64,000 bases of DNA from Streptomyces asoensis (GTDB taxonomy: Bacteria; Actinomycetota; Actinomycetes; Streptomycetales; Streptomycetaceae): assembly GCF_013085465.1 (NCBI RefSeq), contig NZ_CP049838.1, positions 3,658,001-3,722,000 on the forward strand, in the 5' to 3' direction. The translations under genes were made by a program, and so were the position numbers. Positions 1 to 7,968 of the stretch are shown here, in pieces (position 1 is the stretch's first letter; each line of letters begins with the position of its first letter). A model generated the notes under the pieces. That model was given only the letters and a program-made list of their open reading frames with translations, searched no databases and had not been told where the DNA came from.

Positions 1-24
1 GGAGAATCCGTTCGCGCCGGTCAT
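1..24 (-). CDS. rodA: RodA, first eight codons only (partial, runs off the left edge)
   Basis: An ATG at 24-22 overlaps the TGA of mrdA (23-21) in the ATGA arrangement typical of translationally coupled genes. It opens a frame reading MTGANGFS to the window edge. In actinomycetes mrdA is normally followed by rodA, the SEDS-family peptidoglycan glycosyltransferase that partners PBP2. The identification rests on this context and on the overlap, because only eight codons are visible. Confidence 0.55.
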
Positions 25-2270
25 GTGCACATCCTCCGGCTTCCCCTCTTCCGCCGTCGCCTGCGGGTGTCGCGGTTGGTGCTGGTGTTCTGCTGCACGG
101 TGGCCCCCGGCTGCGTCTCGTCCGGCTCCGGCGCGCCCTCCTGGCTGACGCGCTGCTCCTTCGCCGGGTCCTTGGAGACCTTCGGGGCCTTGATCGTGCC
201 GTCCGCCTGGACCTTCGGCAGGCTGGTCTGCGGGGTGGGCAGCAGGGCGTTCTTCTTGTCGATCTTGCCGTCGTCGGCGACGCCGTACATCGCGTTGTAG
301 ATGTGCCGCACGGCCTCACCGGAGGCGCCCGAACCGGTACCGGCCTGCGCGATCGTCATCACGACCGTGTAGTCCTTGCTGTACGTGGCGAGCCAGGACG
401 TCGTCTGCTTGCCGTAGACCTCCGCGGTACCGGTCTTGGCGTGCAGCGGGATCTCCTCCTGCGGCCAGCCGCCGAACTTCCAGGCGGCGGTACCGCGCGT
501 GACCACGCCCTCCAGCGCGGCGTCCATGCCCTTGATCGTCGCCTTGTCGACCGGCAGCTTGCCCTGGACCTTGGGCTTGATCTCCTGGACGGTCTTGCCG
601 TCGGCGCTGACGATCGCCTTGCCGATGGTCGGGGTGTACATCGTGCCGCCGTTGGCGAGCGCCCCGTAGATCACGGCCTCCTGGATCGGGGTGACGAGGG
701 TGTCGCCCTGGCCGATGGAGTAGTTGATCGAGTCACCCTCGCGCATCTTGTTGCCCTCGAGGCAGTTCTCGTACGCGATCTTCTCGACGTAACTGCCGTC
801 CTTCTTGCCGTACTTGCACCAGGAGTCCTTGTTGGCCTTCCAGTAGGACTCCTTCCACTGACGGTCCGGGACGCGGCCGGTGACCTCGTTGGGCAGGTCG
901 ATGCCGGTCTCCTTGCCGAGACCGAACTGGTGGGCGGCCTTGTAGAAGTAGTCCTTGGGCTCACCCTTCGCCGGGTTGATGCCGCCGTCCTTCTTCCACT
1001 CCCGGTCCGCGAGACCGTAGAAGACGGTGTCGCAGGAGACCTCCAGGGCCCGGCCGAGCGAGATGGGGCCGAAGCTCTCCCCCTCGAAGTTCTTGAAGAC
1101 CTGGCCGCCCACCGAGTACGAGCTGGTGCACGGGTAGCCGCCGTCCCACTCGTAGCCCGCCTCGACCGCGGCGGCCGTGGAGACCACCTTGAAGGTCGAA
1201 CCGGGCGCGGACTGACCCTGTATGGCCCGGTTCAGCAGCGGGTAGTCGGAGTTCTTCCCGGTGAGCTTCTTGTAGTCCTTGGCGGAGATGCCGCCGACCC
1301 AGACGTTGGGGTCGTAGGCCGGGGCGGACGCCATGGCGACGACACGGCCGGTCTTGGCCTCCATCACCACGACCGCCCCGGAGTCGGCCTTGTAGTTCTC
1401 GCCGGTGATCTTGTCGAACTGGGTGCGGGCGATCTTCATCGCGTTGTTCAGCTCGTACTCGGCGACCCGCTGGACGCGGGCGTCGATGCTGGTGACGAGG
1501 TTGGAGCCGGGCTGGGCCGCGTCCGCCTCGGCCTGGCCGATGACACGGCCGAGGTTGTCCACCTCGTAGCGGGTGACGCCGGCCTTGCCGCGCAGCTCCT
1601 TGTCGTACTGGCGCTCCAGGCCGCTGCGGCCGACCTGGTCGGAGCGCAGATAGGGCGAGTCGGAGTCCTGGGCCTTGGTGATCTCGTCGTCCGTCACCGG
1701 GGAGAGGTAGCCGAGGACCTGGGCGGTGTTGGCGTTGCCGGGGGCCGCGTAACGACGCACGGCCTCGGGCTCGGCGGTGATGCCGGGGAAGTCCTCGGCG
1801 CGCTCACGGATCTGGAGGGCCTGCTTGGCGGTGGCCTCGTCGGTGATCGGGATCGGCTGGTACGGCGAGCCGTTCCAGCAGGGCTGGGGCGTCTTCGAGT
1901 CGCACAGCCGGACCTTCTGCGCGACCTCCTCGGCGCTCATGCCGAGGACGCCCGCGAGCTTGGCCAGGACCGCCTTGCCGTCGTCCTTCTGCTTCAGCAG
2001 GTCGGTGCGGGAGGCGGAGACCACGAGCCGCGTCTCGTTGTCGGCGAGGGCCACCCCGCGCGCGTCCAGGATCGAGCCGCGTACGGCGGGTTCGACGACC
2101 TGCTGGACGTGGTTGCCGGAGGCCTCCTTGGCGTACTCCGCGCCCTCCCGGATCTGTAGGTACCACAGGCGGCCGCCGAGGGTGCCGAGCAGGGAGAGGA
2201 CGAGGATCTGGATCACGACGAGCCTGATCTGGACCCGTGGGGTCCGACCGGTCTCGGGAATGTTGGTCAC
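21..2270 (-). CDS. mrdA: Penicillin-binding protein 2 (peptidoglycan D,D-transpeptidase)
   Basis: Class B penicillin-binding protein of 749 residues that cross-links peptidoglycan outside the membrane with RodA as partner. A single N-terminal membrane anchor (about residues 14-36) follows a short cytoplasmic tail. The PBP dimerisation domain follows. The transpeptidase domain has the active-site STFK motif with Ser358 and the KTG motif at Lys612. The SIGQGDTLVTPIQ stretch of PBP2 proteins is also present. The C-terminus is a charged, Thr/Arg-rich tail. The gene is last but one in the mre cluster, 154 bp after mreD, and overlaps rodA by 4 bp. In Streptomyces this cluster acts mainly in spore-wall synthesis, a role known for the family and inferred here. 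The ATG at 2270 gives a normal N-terminus. Confidence 0.95.
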   Translation of the reverse strand: MTNIPETGRTPRVQIRLVVIQILVLSLLGTLGGRLWYLQIREGAEYAKEASGNHVQQVVEPAVRGSILDARGVALADNETRLVVSASRTDLLKQKDDGKAVLAKLAGVLGMSAEEVAQKVRLCDSKTPQPCWNGSPYQPIPITDEATAKQALQIRERAEDFPGITAEPEAVRRYAAPGNANTAQVLGYLSPVTDDEITKAQDSDSPYLRSDQVGRSGLERQYDKELRGKAGVTRYEVDNLGRVIGQAEADAAQPGSNLVTSIDARVQRVAEYELNNAMKIARTQFDKITGENYKADSGAVVVMEAKTGRVVAMASAPAYDPNVWVGGISAKDYKKLTGKNSDYPLLNRAIQGQSAPGSTFKVVSTAAAVEAGYEWDGGYPCTSSYSVGGQVFKNFEGESFGPISLGRALEVSCDTVFYGLADREWKKDGGINPAKGEPKDYFYKAAHQFGLGKETGIDLPNEVTGRVPDRQWKESYWKANKDSWCKYGKKDGSYVEKIAYENCLEGNKMREGDSINYSIGQGDTLVTPIQEAVIYGALANGGTMYTPTIGKAIVSADGKTVQEIKPKVQGKLPVDKATIKGMDAALEGVVTRGTAAWKFGGWPQEEIPLHAKTGTAEVYGKQTTSWLATYSKDYTVVMTIAQAGTGSGASGEAVRHIYNAMYGVADDGKIDKKNALLPTPQTSLPKVQADGTIKAPKVSKDPAKEQRVSQEGAPEPDETQPGATVQQNTSTNRDTRRRRRKRGSRRMCT

Positions 2271-2424
2271 TGCGGTGCCTCCCCCTCTCCGTACGCGAAC
2301 TCCGTACGCGAACCTGTGTGCGCGGACGAATGATGAACGATCAGCCTGTGGAGCCTCGTTCCGCCGGAACTTCCCCGTTCGGGTGATCCGTCCCCTGGCG
2401 CGCTCCGCACGCCGGCGCTCGCGC

Positions 2425-3096
2425 TCACAGCCGCTTGACCCCCTTGATACGACCGGCGCGCGCCCCGCGTGAGCGGGCCGCCTTCAGCTTCAGCCCGTTG
2501 CGCTGCCCGCCGATCCTGAGACCCGTCCCGGAGGAGAGCCAGCCGGACGAGATGTTCGGGCTCTTGGCGGCGGAGTTGGTCTCCGCGAGCGGGTCGTTGT
2601 CGGCGCGCCGCGCCAGGAACATGATCGCGGGGACGACGAACGGGGCCAGCAGCAGGTCGTACAGGCCGGCCGTGAACAGCAGCCCGGTGAGGCCGACATG
2701 GCGGGCGGCGGTGTCACCGACGAGGGCGCCCACTCCGGCGTACAGCAGGGTGGAGCCGATCGCGGCCCCGACGACCACGACCATCGGGCCGGTGGCCGAC
2801 TTGATCTGCCCGCTCTCGGGCTTGATGAGCCCGGCGAGATAGCCGATCACGCACAGCACGAGGGCGTAGCGCCCGGCGGCGTGGTCGGCGGGCGGCGCGA
2901 GGTCGGCGAGCAGACCGGCGCCGAAGCCGATGAGAGCGCCGCCGACATGGCCGTAGACCATGGCGAGGCCCAGCACGGTGAGCAGGAGGAGGTCGGGGAC
3001 GGCGCCGGGGAGGTGGAGGCGGGCGAGAACACTCACCTGGATCACCAGGGCGACGACGACCAGCGGGACGGAGAGCAGGATCCGGTTGACGCGCAT
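2425..3096 (-). CDS. mreD: Rod shape-determining protein MreD
   Basis: Polytopic membrane protein of 223 residues with about five hydrophobic segments between residues 8 and 165, followed by a basic Ser/Arg/Lys-rich cytoplasmic tail. The MRVNRILLSVPLVVVALVIQ start resembles actinobacterial MreD. MreD bridges MreC and the MreB/RodA machinery. Its ATG lies 14 bp after the mreC stop, so the two are surely co-transcribed. The roughly 50-residue C-terminal extension is longer than in MreD of rod-shaped bacteria, but such tails are common in Streptomyces homologues. Confidence 0.92.
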   Translation of the reverse strand: MRVNRILLSVPLVVVALVIQVSVLARLHLPGAVPDLLLLTVLGLAMVYGHVGGALIGFGAGLLADLAPPADHAAGRYALVLCVIGYLAGLIKPESGQIKSATGPMVVVVGAAIGSTLLYAGVGALVGDTAARHVGLTGLLFTAGLYDLLLAPFVVPAIMFLARRADNDPLAETNSAAKSPNISSGWLSSGTGLRIGGQRNGLKLKAARSRGARAGRIKGVKRL

Positions 3097-3110
3097 GGGG
3101 TTGTCAGCTC

Positions 3111-4049
3111 CTACTGCTGCTGGCCGTCTACGGGTGCGTTCGCGTTCGGAGTGACCGTCACGGTCACCGTCGGCGTGGGGACCGGTTTGGGCTTCGAGGG
3201 GAGCACGGTGTCGCGCGGATCCTTCTTCGGGGCCTCGACGACCACGCCCACGATGTCGAGCTTGGTGAAGCTGACGTACGGCGTGACGTAGAGGGTGCGG
3301 GTGAGGTCGCCGCCGGAGGGGTCGACGCGGGAGACGACGCCGACGGGGACGCCGGGCACGAAGGGCTTGTCGGCCTGCGAGCCGAAGGTGACCAGCCGGT
3401 CGCCCTTCTTCACGTCGGCCTTGCCGTTGAGGAGTTCGACGCGCAGCGGCCGGTCGCCCTGTCCGGAGGCGAAGCCGAGCTCGTCGGACGCCTCCATCCG
3501 CGTGCCGACGGTGAAGTCGGGGTCGCTGGCCAGGAGCACGGTCGCGGTGTCGGGCCCGACGGTGGTGACCCGCCCGACCAGGCCGTCCCCGTTGAGGACC
3601 GTCATGTCGCGCTTGACGCCGTCGTTCGCGCCGACGTCGATGGTGATGGTCCAGGAGAAGCCCTGGGCCGCTCCTATCGCGATGACCTCCGCGCCCTTGA
3701 TGCCGTACTGGCCCGTGCCGGCGATCTTCAGCATCTTGTCGAGCTGCGCCAGCCGGCTGCGGTTGCGGTCGTCGCTGCCGAGCTTCGCCTTGAGAGCCGC
3801 GTTCTCCTTCTCCAGATCGGTGAGCCGGTCATGGCGCTCACCGGAGTCCCGGACGGCGGAGACGGCGTTGCCGACGGGATCCACCGCCGACGACACGCCG
3901 TTCTCGATCGGGCCGAAGGCCGCGGCCGCGGCCTGCCGGGCACCGTCGACCGGGGAATCCTCCCCACCCCGGATGTCCACCGTGATCAGCGCGAACGCTA
4001 CGGCGATCAGCAGCACCAGGAGCAGCCGGCTCTCTCGTGTGTCCCTCAC
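3111..4049 (-). CDS. mreC: Rod shape-determining protein MreC
   Basis: Bitopic wall-morphogenesis protein with an N-terminal membrane anchor (LLLVLLIAVAFALITVD), a coiled coil (about residues 70-105, rich in Lys/Glu/Leu), the two beta-barrel lobes of MreC, and a Pro/Thr-rich C-terminal tail (PTPTVTVTVTP). It organises PBP2 and RodA outside the membrane. I chose the GTG at 4049 (VRDTRESRLLLVLL, 312 residues), which matches the usual N-terminus of the family. The frame stays open to a TTG at 4085, and the GAGGAAGG sequence about 15-20 bp before the GTG is not ideally spaced, so the start is uncertain by 12 codons. Confidence 0.9.
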   Translation of the reverse strand: MRDTRESRLLLVLLIAVAFALITVDIRGGEDSPVDGARQAAAAAFGPIENGVSSAVDPVGNAVSAVRDSGERHDRLTDLEKENAALKAKLGSDDRNRSRLAQLDKMLKIAGTGQYGIKGAEVIAIGAAQGFSWTITIDVGANDGVKRDMTVLNGDGLVGRVTTVGPDTATVLLASDPDFTVGTRMEASDELGFASGQGDRPLRVELLNGKADVKKGDRLVTFGSQADKPFVPGVPVGVVSRVDPSGGDLTRTLYVTPYVSFTKLDIVGVVVEAPKKDPRDTVLPSKPKPVPTPTVTVTVTPNANAPVDGQQQ

Positions 4050-4180
4050 GTGCGGCGGCCGTGCCCTTCCTCGAGAAAAAACCAAGAACAGTAATCAGGA
4101 AGCAGGAAGCAGGAATTGGGGTAGCCCCGGGCCAAGATGACCAAGGGCGCTTTGTGGGAGCTTATGCCTCGATATCAACG

Positions 4181-4219
4181 ATCCGCCGCACGAGAGGGGA
4201 TCATCCCGTACGGCGGAAT
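4181..4219 (-). terminator. Hairpin between mreB and mreC
   Basis: CCGCCGCACG (4183-4192) can pair with CGTACGGCGG (4207-4216), a ten-pair stem with one mismatch, about 15 bp downstream of the mreB stop. It could terminate or attenuate mreB transcripts before mreC, so mreB can be made in excess over mreCD. Confidence 0.55.
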
Positions 4220-4231
4220 CGAAGTGTTACG

Positions 4232-5263
4232 TCATCTGCGGGGCGCGGCGTCCAGGACCTGCTGGAGCGCCTCGAACTCCTCCACGCACTTTCCGGAGCC
4301 GAGCGCCACGCTGTCCAGCGGGTCCTCGGCGATGTGGATGGGCATGCCGGTCTCCCGGCGCAGCCGCTCGTCCAGACCCCGCAGCAGGGCTCCGCCGCCG
4401 GTCAGAACGATTCCGCGGTCCATGATGTCGCCGGACAGCTCCGGCGGGCACTTGTCGAGGGTGGTCTTCACGGCGTCGACGATCGCGTTGACCGGTTCCT
4501 CGATCGCCTTGCGCACCTCGGCGGCCGAGATGACGACGGTCTTGGGCAGCCCGGACACGAGGTCCCGGCCGCGGATTTCGGTGTGCTGGTCGTCGTCGAG
4601 GTCGTAGGCCGAACCGATCGTGATCTTGATCTGTTCGGCCGTCCGCTCACCGAGGAGGAGGCTGTACTCCTTCTTGATGTGCTGGATGATCGCGTTGTCC
4701 AGTTCATCGCCCGCGACGCGGATGGACTGGGCGGTGACGATGCCGCCGAGCGAGATGACCGCGACCTCCGTGGTGCCGCCGCCGATGTCCACCACCATGT
4801 TGCCCGTGGCCTCGTGGACCGGCAGGCCGGAGCCGATGGCCGCGGCCATGGGCTCCTCGATGATGTGCACCTGACGGGCGCCGGCCTGGGTCGACGCCTC
4901 GATGACGGCGCGGCGCTCGACACCCGTGATGCCCGAGGGCACACAGACGACGACCCGCGGACGAGCCAGATACCGCCGCTTGTGGATCTTCAGGATGAAG
5001 TAGCGGAGCATCCGCTCGGTGATCTCGAAGTCGGCGATCACGCCGTCCTTCAGCGGACGCACGGCAACGATGTTGCCGGGCGTGCGCCCGATCATCTTCT
5101 TCGCTTCGGCGCCGACCGCGAGGATGCCACCGGTGTTGGTGTTGATCGCGACGACGGACGGCTCGTTGAGTACGATCCCGCGACCCCTGACGTACACCAG
5201 CGTGTTGGCGGTCCCGAGGTCGACAGCCATGTCACGGCCGATGAACGACATTGAGTTCCCCAT
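4232..5263 (-). CDS. mreB: Actin-like cell-shape protein MreB
   Basis: Bacterial actin homologue of 343 residues. It has the phosphate-1 motif [16 protein letters not shown] at the N-terminus, the [19 protein letters not shown] phosphate-2 loop in the middle and the [15 protein letters not shown] adenosine motif near the C-terminus. In Streptomyces MreB supports spore-wall integrity rather than rod shape (family knowledge). I use the ATG at 5263 ([11 protein letters not shown]). The ATG at 5251 (MSFIGRD) has the better ribosome binding site, GGGGAA four bases upstream, and is a real alternative. The frame runs upstream to 5365, but that extension is unlike the family. The 220 bp upstream to ndk must hold the cluster's main promoter. 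Confidence 0.95.
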   Translation of the reverse strand: MGNSMSFIGRDMAVDLGTANTLVYVRGRGIVLNEPSVVAINTNTGGILAVGAEAKKMIGRTPGNIVAVRPLKDGVIADFEITERMLRYFILKIHKRRYLARPRVVVCVPSGITGVERRAVIEASTQAGARQVHIIEEPMAAAIGSGLPVHEATGNMVVDIGGGTTEVAVISLGGIVTAQSIRVAGDELDNAIIQHIKKEYSLLLGERTAEQIKITIGSAYDLDDDQHTEIRGRDLVSGLPKTVVISAAEVRKAIEEPVNAIVDAVKTTLDKCPPELSGDIMDRGIVLTGGGALLRGLDERLRRETGMPIHIAEDPLDSVALGSGKCVEEFEALQQVLDAAPRR

Positions 5264-5482
5264 CAGGATTCGACTGGCCTTCCATGAGCTTTGAGGGCTT
5301 ATCAGGTCGGCGAGGTGGGTGCTGTGACGTGAAGGCTTCCATCGTAAACGCGCCTGCACGAACACTGCGGAGCGGTCTCCGCCATTGTTTGCAGATGCTG
5401 TGTGGGTTCGCTTCCGGAGACGGGCGTTCGGGGGCTCACGTTCCCTCGATCGCCCGTTTCAGCCGCTCCGGCCGCCGTCGGA

Positions 5483-5896
5483 TCAGGCTCGGCCGGGGAA
5501 GAAGATCTTCACCTCGCGCTCGGCGGACTCCTCGGAGTCGGAGGCGTGGATCAGGTTCTCGCGGACGATCACGCCGTAGTCGCCGCGGATGGAGCCGGGG
5601 GCCGCGGCGATCGGGTCGGTCGGACCCGCGAGCCCGCGCACACCCTCGATGACCCGGTCGCCCTCGACGATCAGCGCGACGACCGGACCGGAGGCCATGA
5701 ACTCCACCAGCGGCTCGTAGAAGGGCTTGCCCTTGTGCTCGCCGTAGTGCTGCTCCAGCGTGTCCTGATCCAGGGTCCGCAGCTCCAGCGCGGTGATCTG
5801 CCAGCCGGCCTTGCGCTCGATACGGCTGATGATCTCGCCTGTCAGGCCACGACGGACGGCGTCGGGCTTGAGCAGGACGAGGGTGCGCTGGCTCAC
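5483..5896 (-). CDS. ndk: Nucleoside diphosphate kinase
   Basis: A 137-residue enzyme, the standard length for NDK, transferring the ATP gamma-phosphate to nucleoside diphosphates. The protein starts with SQRTLVLLKPDAVRRGL (substrate-binding Lys in LKPDAV). The catalytic histidine lies in the usual NxxHxSD context, here NLIHASDS at about residues 113-120. It starts at a GTG with AAGGAG about eight bases upstream. It is transcribed toward mreB and stands apart from both neighbours, so it is probably monocistronic. Confidence 0.97.
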   Translation of the reverse strand: MSQRTLVLLKPDAVRRGLTGEIISRIERKAGWQITALELRTLDQDTLEQHYGEHKGKPFYEPLVEFMASGPVVALIVEGDRVIEGVRGLAGPTDPIAAAPGSIRGDYGVIVRENLIHASDSEESAEREVKIFFPGRA

Positions 5897-5960
5897 GAGG
5901 TGACTCCTTCTACTGCCGGGGTGCGGTGGGATGAGGTTACAGGTCGTATCCGGCCACTTG

Positions 5961-6326
5961 TCACGCAGCGTCAGCGGTATCCGGAGAGCCTGCGGCGGCC
6001 TGTGCGGCGAAGCGCGCCTTCGCCTCGTCGACCTTGCGCCCGAAGTGCACGGACGCCCACCACAGGGCCCCGAAGAGCACCCCCAGGAAGAACATGATCG
6101 GGACGAAGAAGCCGGACGCGACGAGGGCGATCTGAAGCGCCCAGCCGAGGGCGACGCCCCCGGGCCGGGTGACCATGCCGCACAGCAGCACGCTGAGGAA
6201 CATGGCGATGCCGCACACCGTCCACACCGTGGCGGTGGACAGGTCGGCGTCCTTCATGGCGACCAGACCGGCGAAGCCGATGACGAAGAACTCGCCGATC
6301 AGGGTCGAGGAGCAGAGCGTACGCAT
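5961..6326 (-). CDS. DUF4233 small membrane protein
   Basis: Integral membrane protein of 121 residues with four predicted membrane helices (about residues 9-25, 33-51, 58-75 and 78-98) and a hydrophilic tail KVDEAKARFAAQ. Its length, its position directly after folC and sequences such as CSSTLIGEFFVIGFAGLVA fit the actinobacterial DUF4233 family, which is usually found behind folC. The function is unknown. Its start is 11 bp from the folC stop, so it is probably co-transcribed with folC. Confidence 0.85.
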   Translation of the reverse strand: MRTLCSSTLIGEFFVIGFAGLVAMKDADLSTATVWTVCGIAMFLSVLLCGMVTRPGGVALGWALQIALVASGFFVPIMFFLGVLFGALWWASVHFGRKVDEAKARFAAQAAAGSPDTADAA

Positions 6327-6337
6327 GGTGGGGGACC

Positions 6338-7861
6338 TCAGCCCTTTCCGAGGAGCAGCCGGGCCTCGCCGACTGTGATGACGGAACCGGTGACCAGCAC
6401 CGCGCCGCCCGCGAACTCGCCCTCCTCCTCGGCGAGCGTGACCGCCGCCTCCAGAGCGTCGGGCAGCCTCGGCTCGACCTGGACGCGGTCGTCACCGAAC
6501 ACCTCGACGGCGATCGCGGCCAGTTCGTCGGCGTCCATCGCGCGGTGGCTGGAGTTCTGGGTGACGACGACCTCCGCGAAGATCGGCTCGAAGGCCTCCA
6601 GGAGCCCTCGCACGTTCTTGTCGCCGCTTGCCCCGACCACGCCGATCAGCCGACTGAAGTCGAAGGCCTCGCCGACGGCCTCGGCGGTGGCACGAGCGCC
6701 GGCCGGGTTGTGGGCGGCGTCGAGGACCACGGTCGGGGAGCGCCGTACGACCTCGAGGCGGCCCGGCGAGGAGACGGCCGCGAAGGCCTTGCGGACCGTG
6801 TCGATGTCGAGCGGATCGGGACGCTGCGAGCCGACGCCGAAGAACGCCTCGACGGCGGCGAGCGCGACGGCCGCGTTGTGCGCCTGGTAGGGGCCGTGCA
6901 GGGGCAGGTACACCTCGGGGTACTCGCCGCCCAGGCCGCGCAGGGTGACCATCTGTCCGCCGACGGCGACCTGGCGGGCGACGACCCCGAACTCCAGCCC
7001 TTCCCGGGCCACGGTCGCGTCGACCTCGACGGCCTTCTTCAGCAGCACCTGGGCCGCGTCGACGGGCTGCTGGGCCAGGATGACGGTGGCGTCCTGCTTG
7101 ATGATCCCGCCCTTCTCGGCGGCGATCTCACCGGTCGTCTCCCCGAGCCGGTCGGTGTGGTCCAGGTCGATGGGCGTGACGACGGCGACGTCACCGTCGA
7201 TCACGTTGGTCGCGTCCCACGAGCCGCCCATCCCCACCTCCACGACGGCGACGTCGACCGGCGCGTCCGAGAAGGCGGCGTACGCCATGCCGGTGAGCAC
7301 CTCGAAGAAGGACAGCCGGTACTCCTGCGTGCCGTCGACCATCTCGACGTACGCCTTGATGTCCTCGTACGTCTCGATGAACCGCTCGGCGGAGATCGGC
7401 GCGCCGTCCAGGCTGATCCGCTCGGTGATCGACTGGACGTGCGGGGAGGTGTACCGGCCCGTGCGCAGGTCGAAGGCGCCCAGCAGGGCCTCGACCATGC
7501 GGGCGGTGGAGGTCTTGCCGTTGGTCCCGGTGATGTGGATCGAGGGATACGACCGCTGCGGGTCCCCCAGCACGTCCATCAGCGCGGCGATGCGGTCGAC
7601 CGAGGGCTCCAGCTTGGTCTCGCCCCAGCGGGTGGCCAGTTCCGCCTCGACCTCGCGCAGGGCCTTGTCGACCTCGGGGTCCTCGGGACGCGTGGGCACA
7701 TCGGCCTGCGGCGCGCCGCCCTGGGTGCGGAGGGTGCGGCTGCCGGCTTCGATGACCGCGAGATCGGGGTCGCGGTCGGTCTCCTCCGCGATGATCTCGT
7801 CGAAGGGATCGAGAGGGTCGGGCAGGTCGTCTTGGTTGCCGTTCGGGGGGAGCTCGCTCAC
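6338..7861 (-). CDS. folC: Bifunctional folylpolyglutamate synthase / dihydrofolate synthase
   Basis: A 507-residue Mur-ligase-family enzyme that adds glutamate to dihydropteroate and to folates in the cytoplasm. The ATP-binding loop ITGTNGKTSTARMVE lies at about residues 108-122. Downstream are the ALLGAFDLRTGRYTSPHV segment and the C-terminal domain start VLDAAHNPAGARATAEAV, both typical of FolC. An acidic N-terminal extension of about 60 residues (DDLPDPLDPFDEIIAEE) is usual for Streptomyces homologues. It starts at a GTG (7861-7859). A strong terminator lies between it and valS, so it needs its own promoter in the short spacer, or read-through. Confidence 0.95.
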   Translation of the reverse strand: MSELPPNGNQDDLPDPLDPFDEIIAEETDRDPDLAVIEAGSRTLRTQGGAPQADVPTRPEDPEVDKALREVEAELATRWGETKLEPSVDRIAALMDVLGDPQRSYPSIHITGTNGKTSTARMVEALLGAFDLRTGRYTSPHVQSITERISLDGAPISAERFIETYEDIKAYVEMVDGTQEYRLSFFEVLTGMAYAAFSDAPVDVAVVEVGMGGSWDATNVIDGDVAVVTPIDLDHTDRLGETTGEIAAEKGGIIKQDATVILAQQPVDAAQVLLKKAVEVDATVAREGLEFGVVARQVAVGGQMVTLRGLGGEYPEVYLPLHGPYQAHNAAVALAAVEAFFGVGSQRPDPLDIDTVRKAFAAVSSPGRLEVVRRSPTVVLDAAHNPAGARATAEAVGEAFDFSRLIGVVGASGDKNVRGLLEAFEPIFAEVVVTQNSSHRAMDADELAAIAVEVFGDDRVQVEPRLPDALEAAVTLAEEEGEFAGGAVLVTGSVITVGEARLLLGKG

Positions 7862-7897
7862 GGGGCCAGTCTACGGACGGCCGGTGACAGACGTGGG

Positions 7898-7936
7898 CGA
7901 AGGCCCCCGGAACCGTAACGGTCCCGGGGGCCTTCG
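7898..7936 (-). terminator. valS terminator
   Basis: GAAGGCCCCCGG and CCGGGGGCCTTC form a 12-pair stem around the short loop AACCGTAACGGT, which can itself pair. It lies 30 bp beyond the valS stop. Confidence 0.85.
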
Positions 7937-7968
7937 TCGTCAGGCGTTGCCAGGGCGCCCCACGGTGC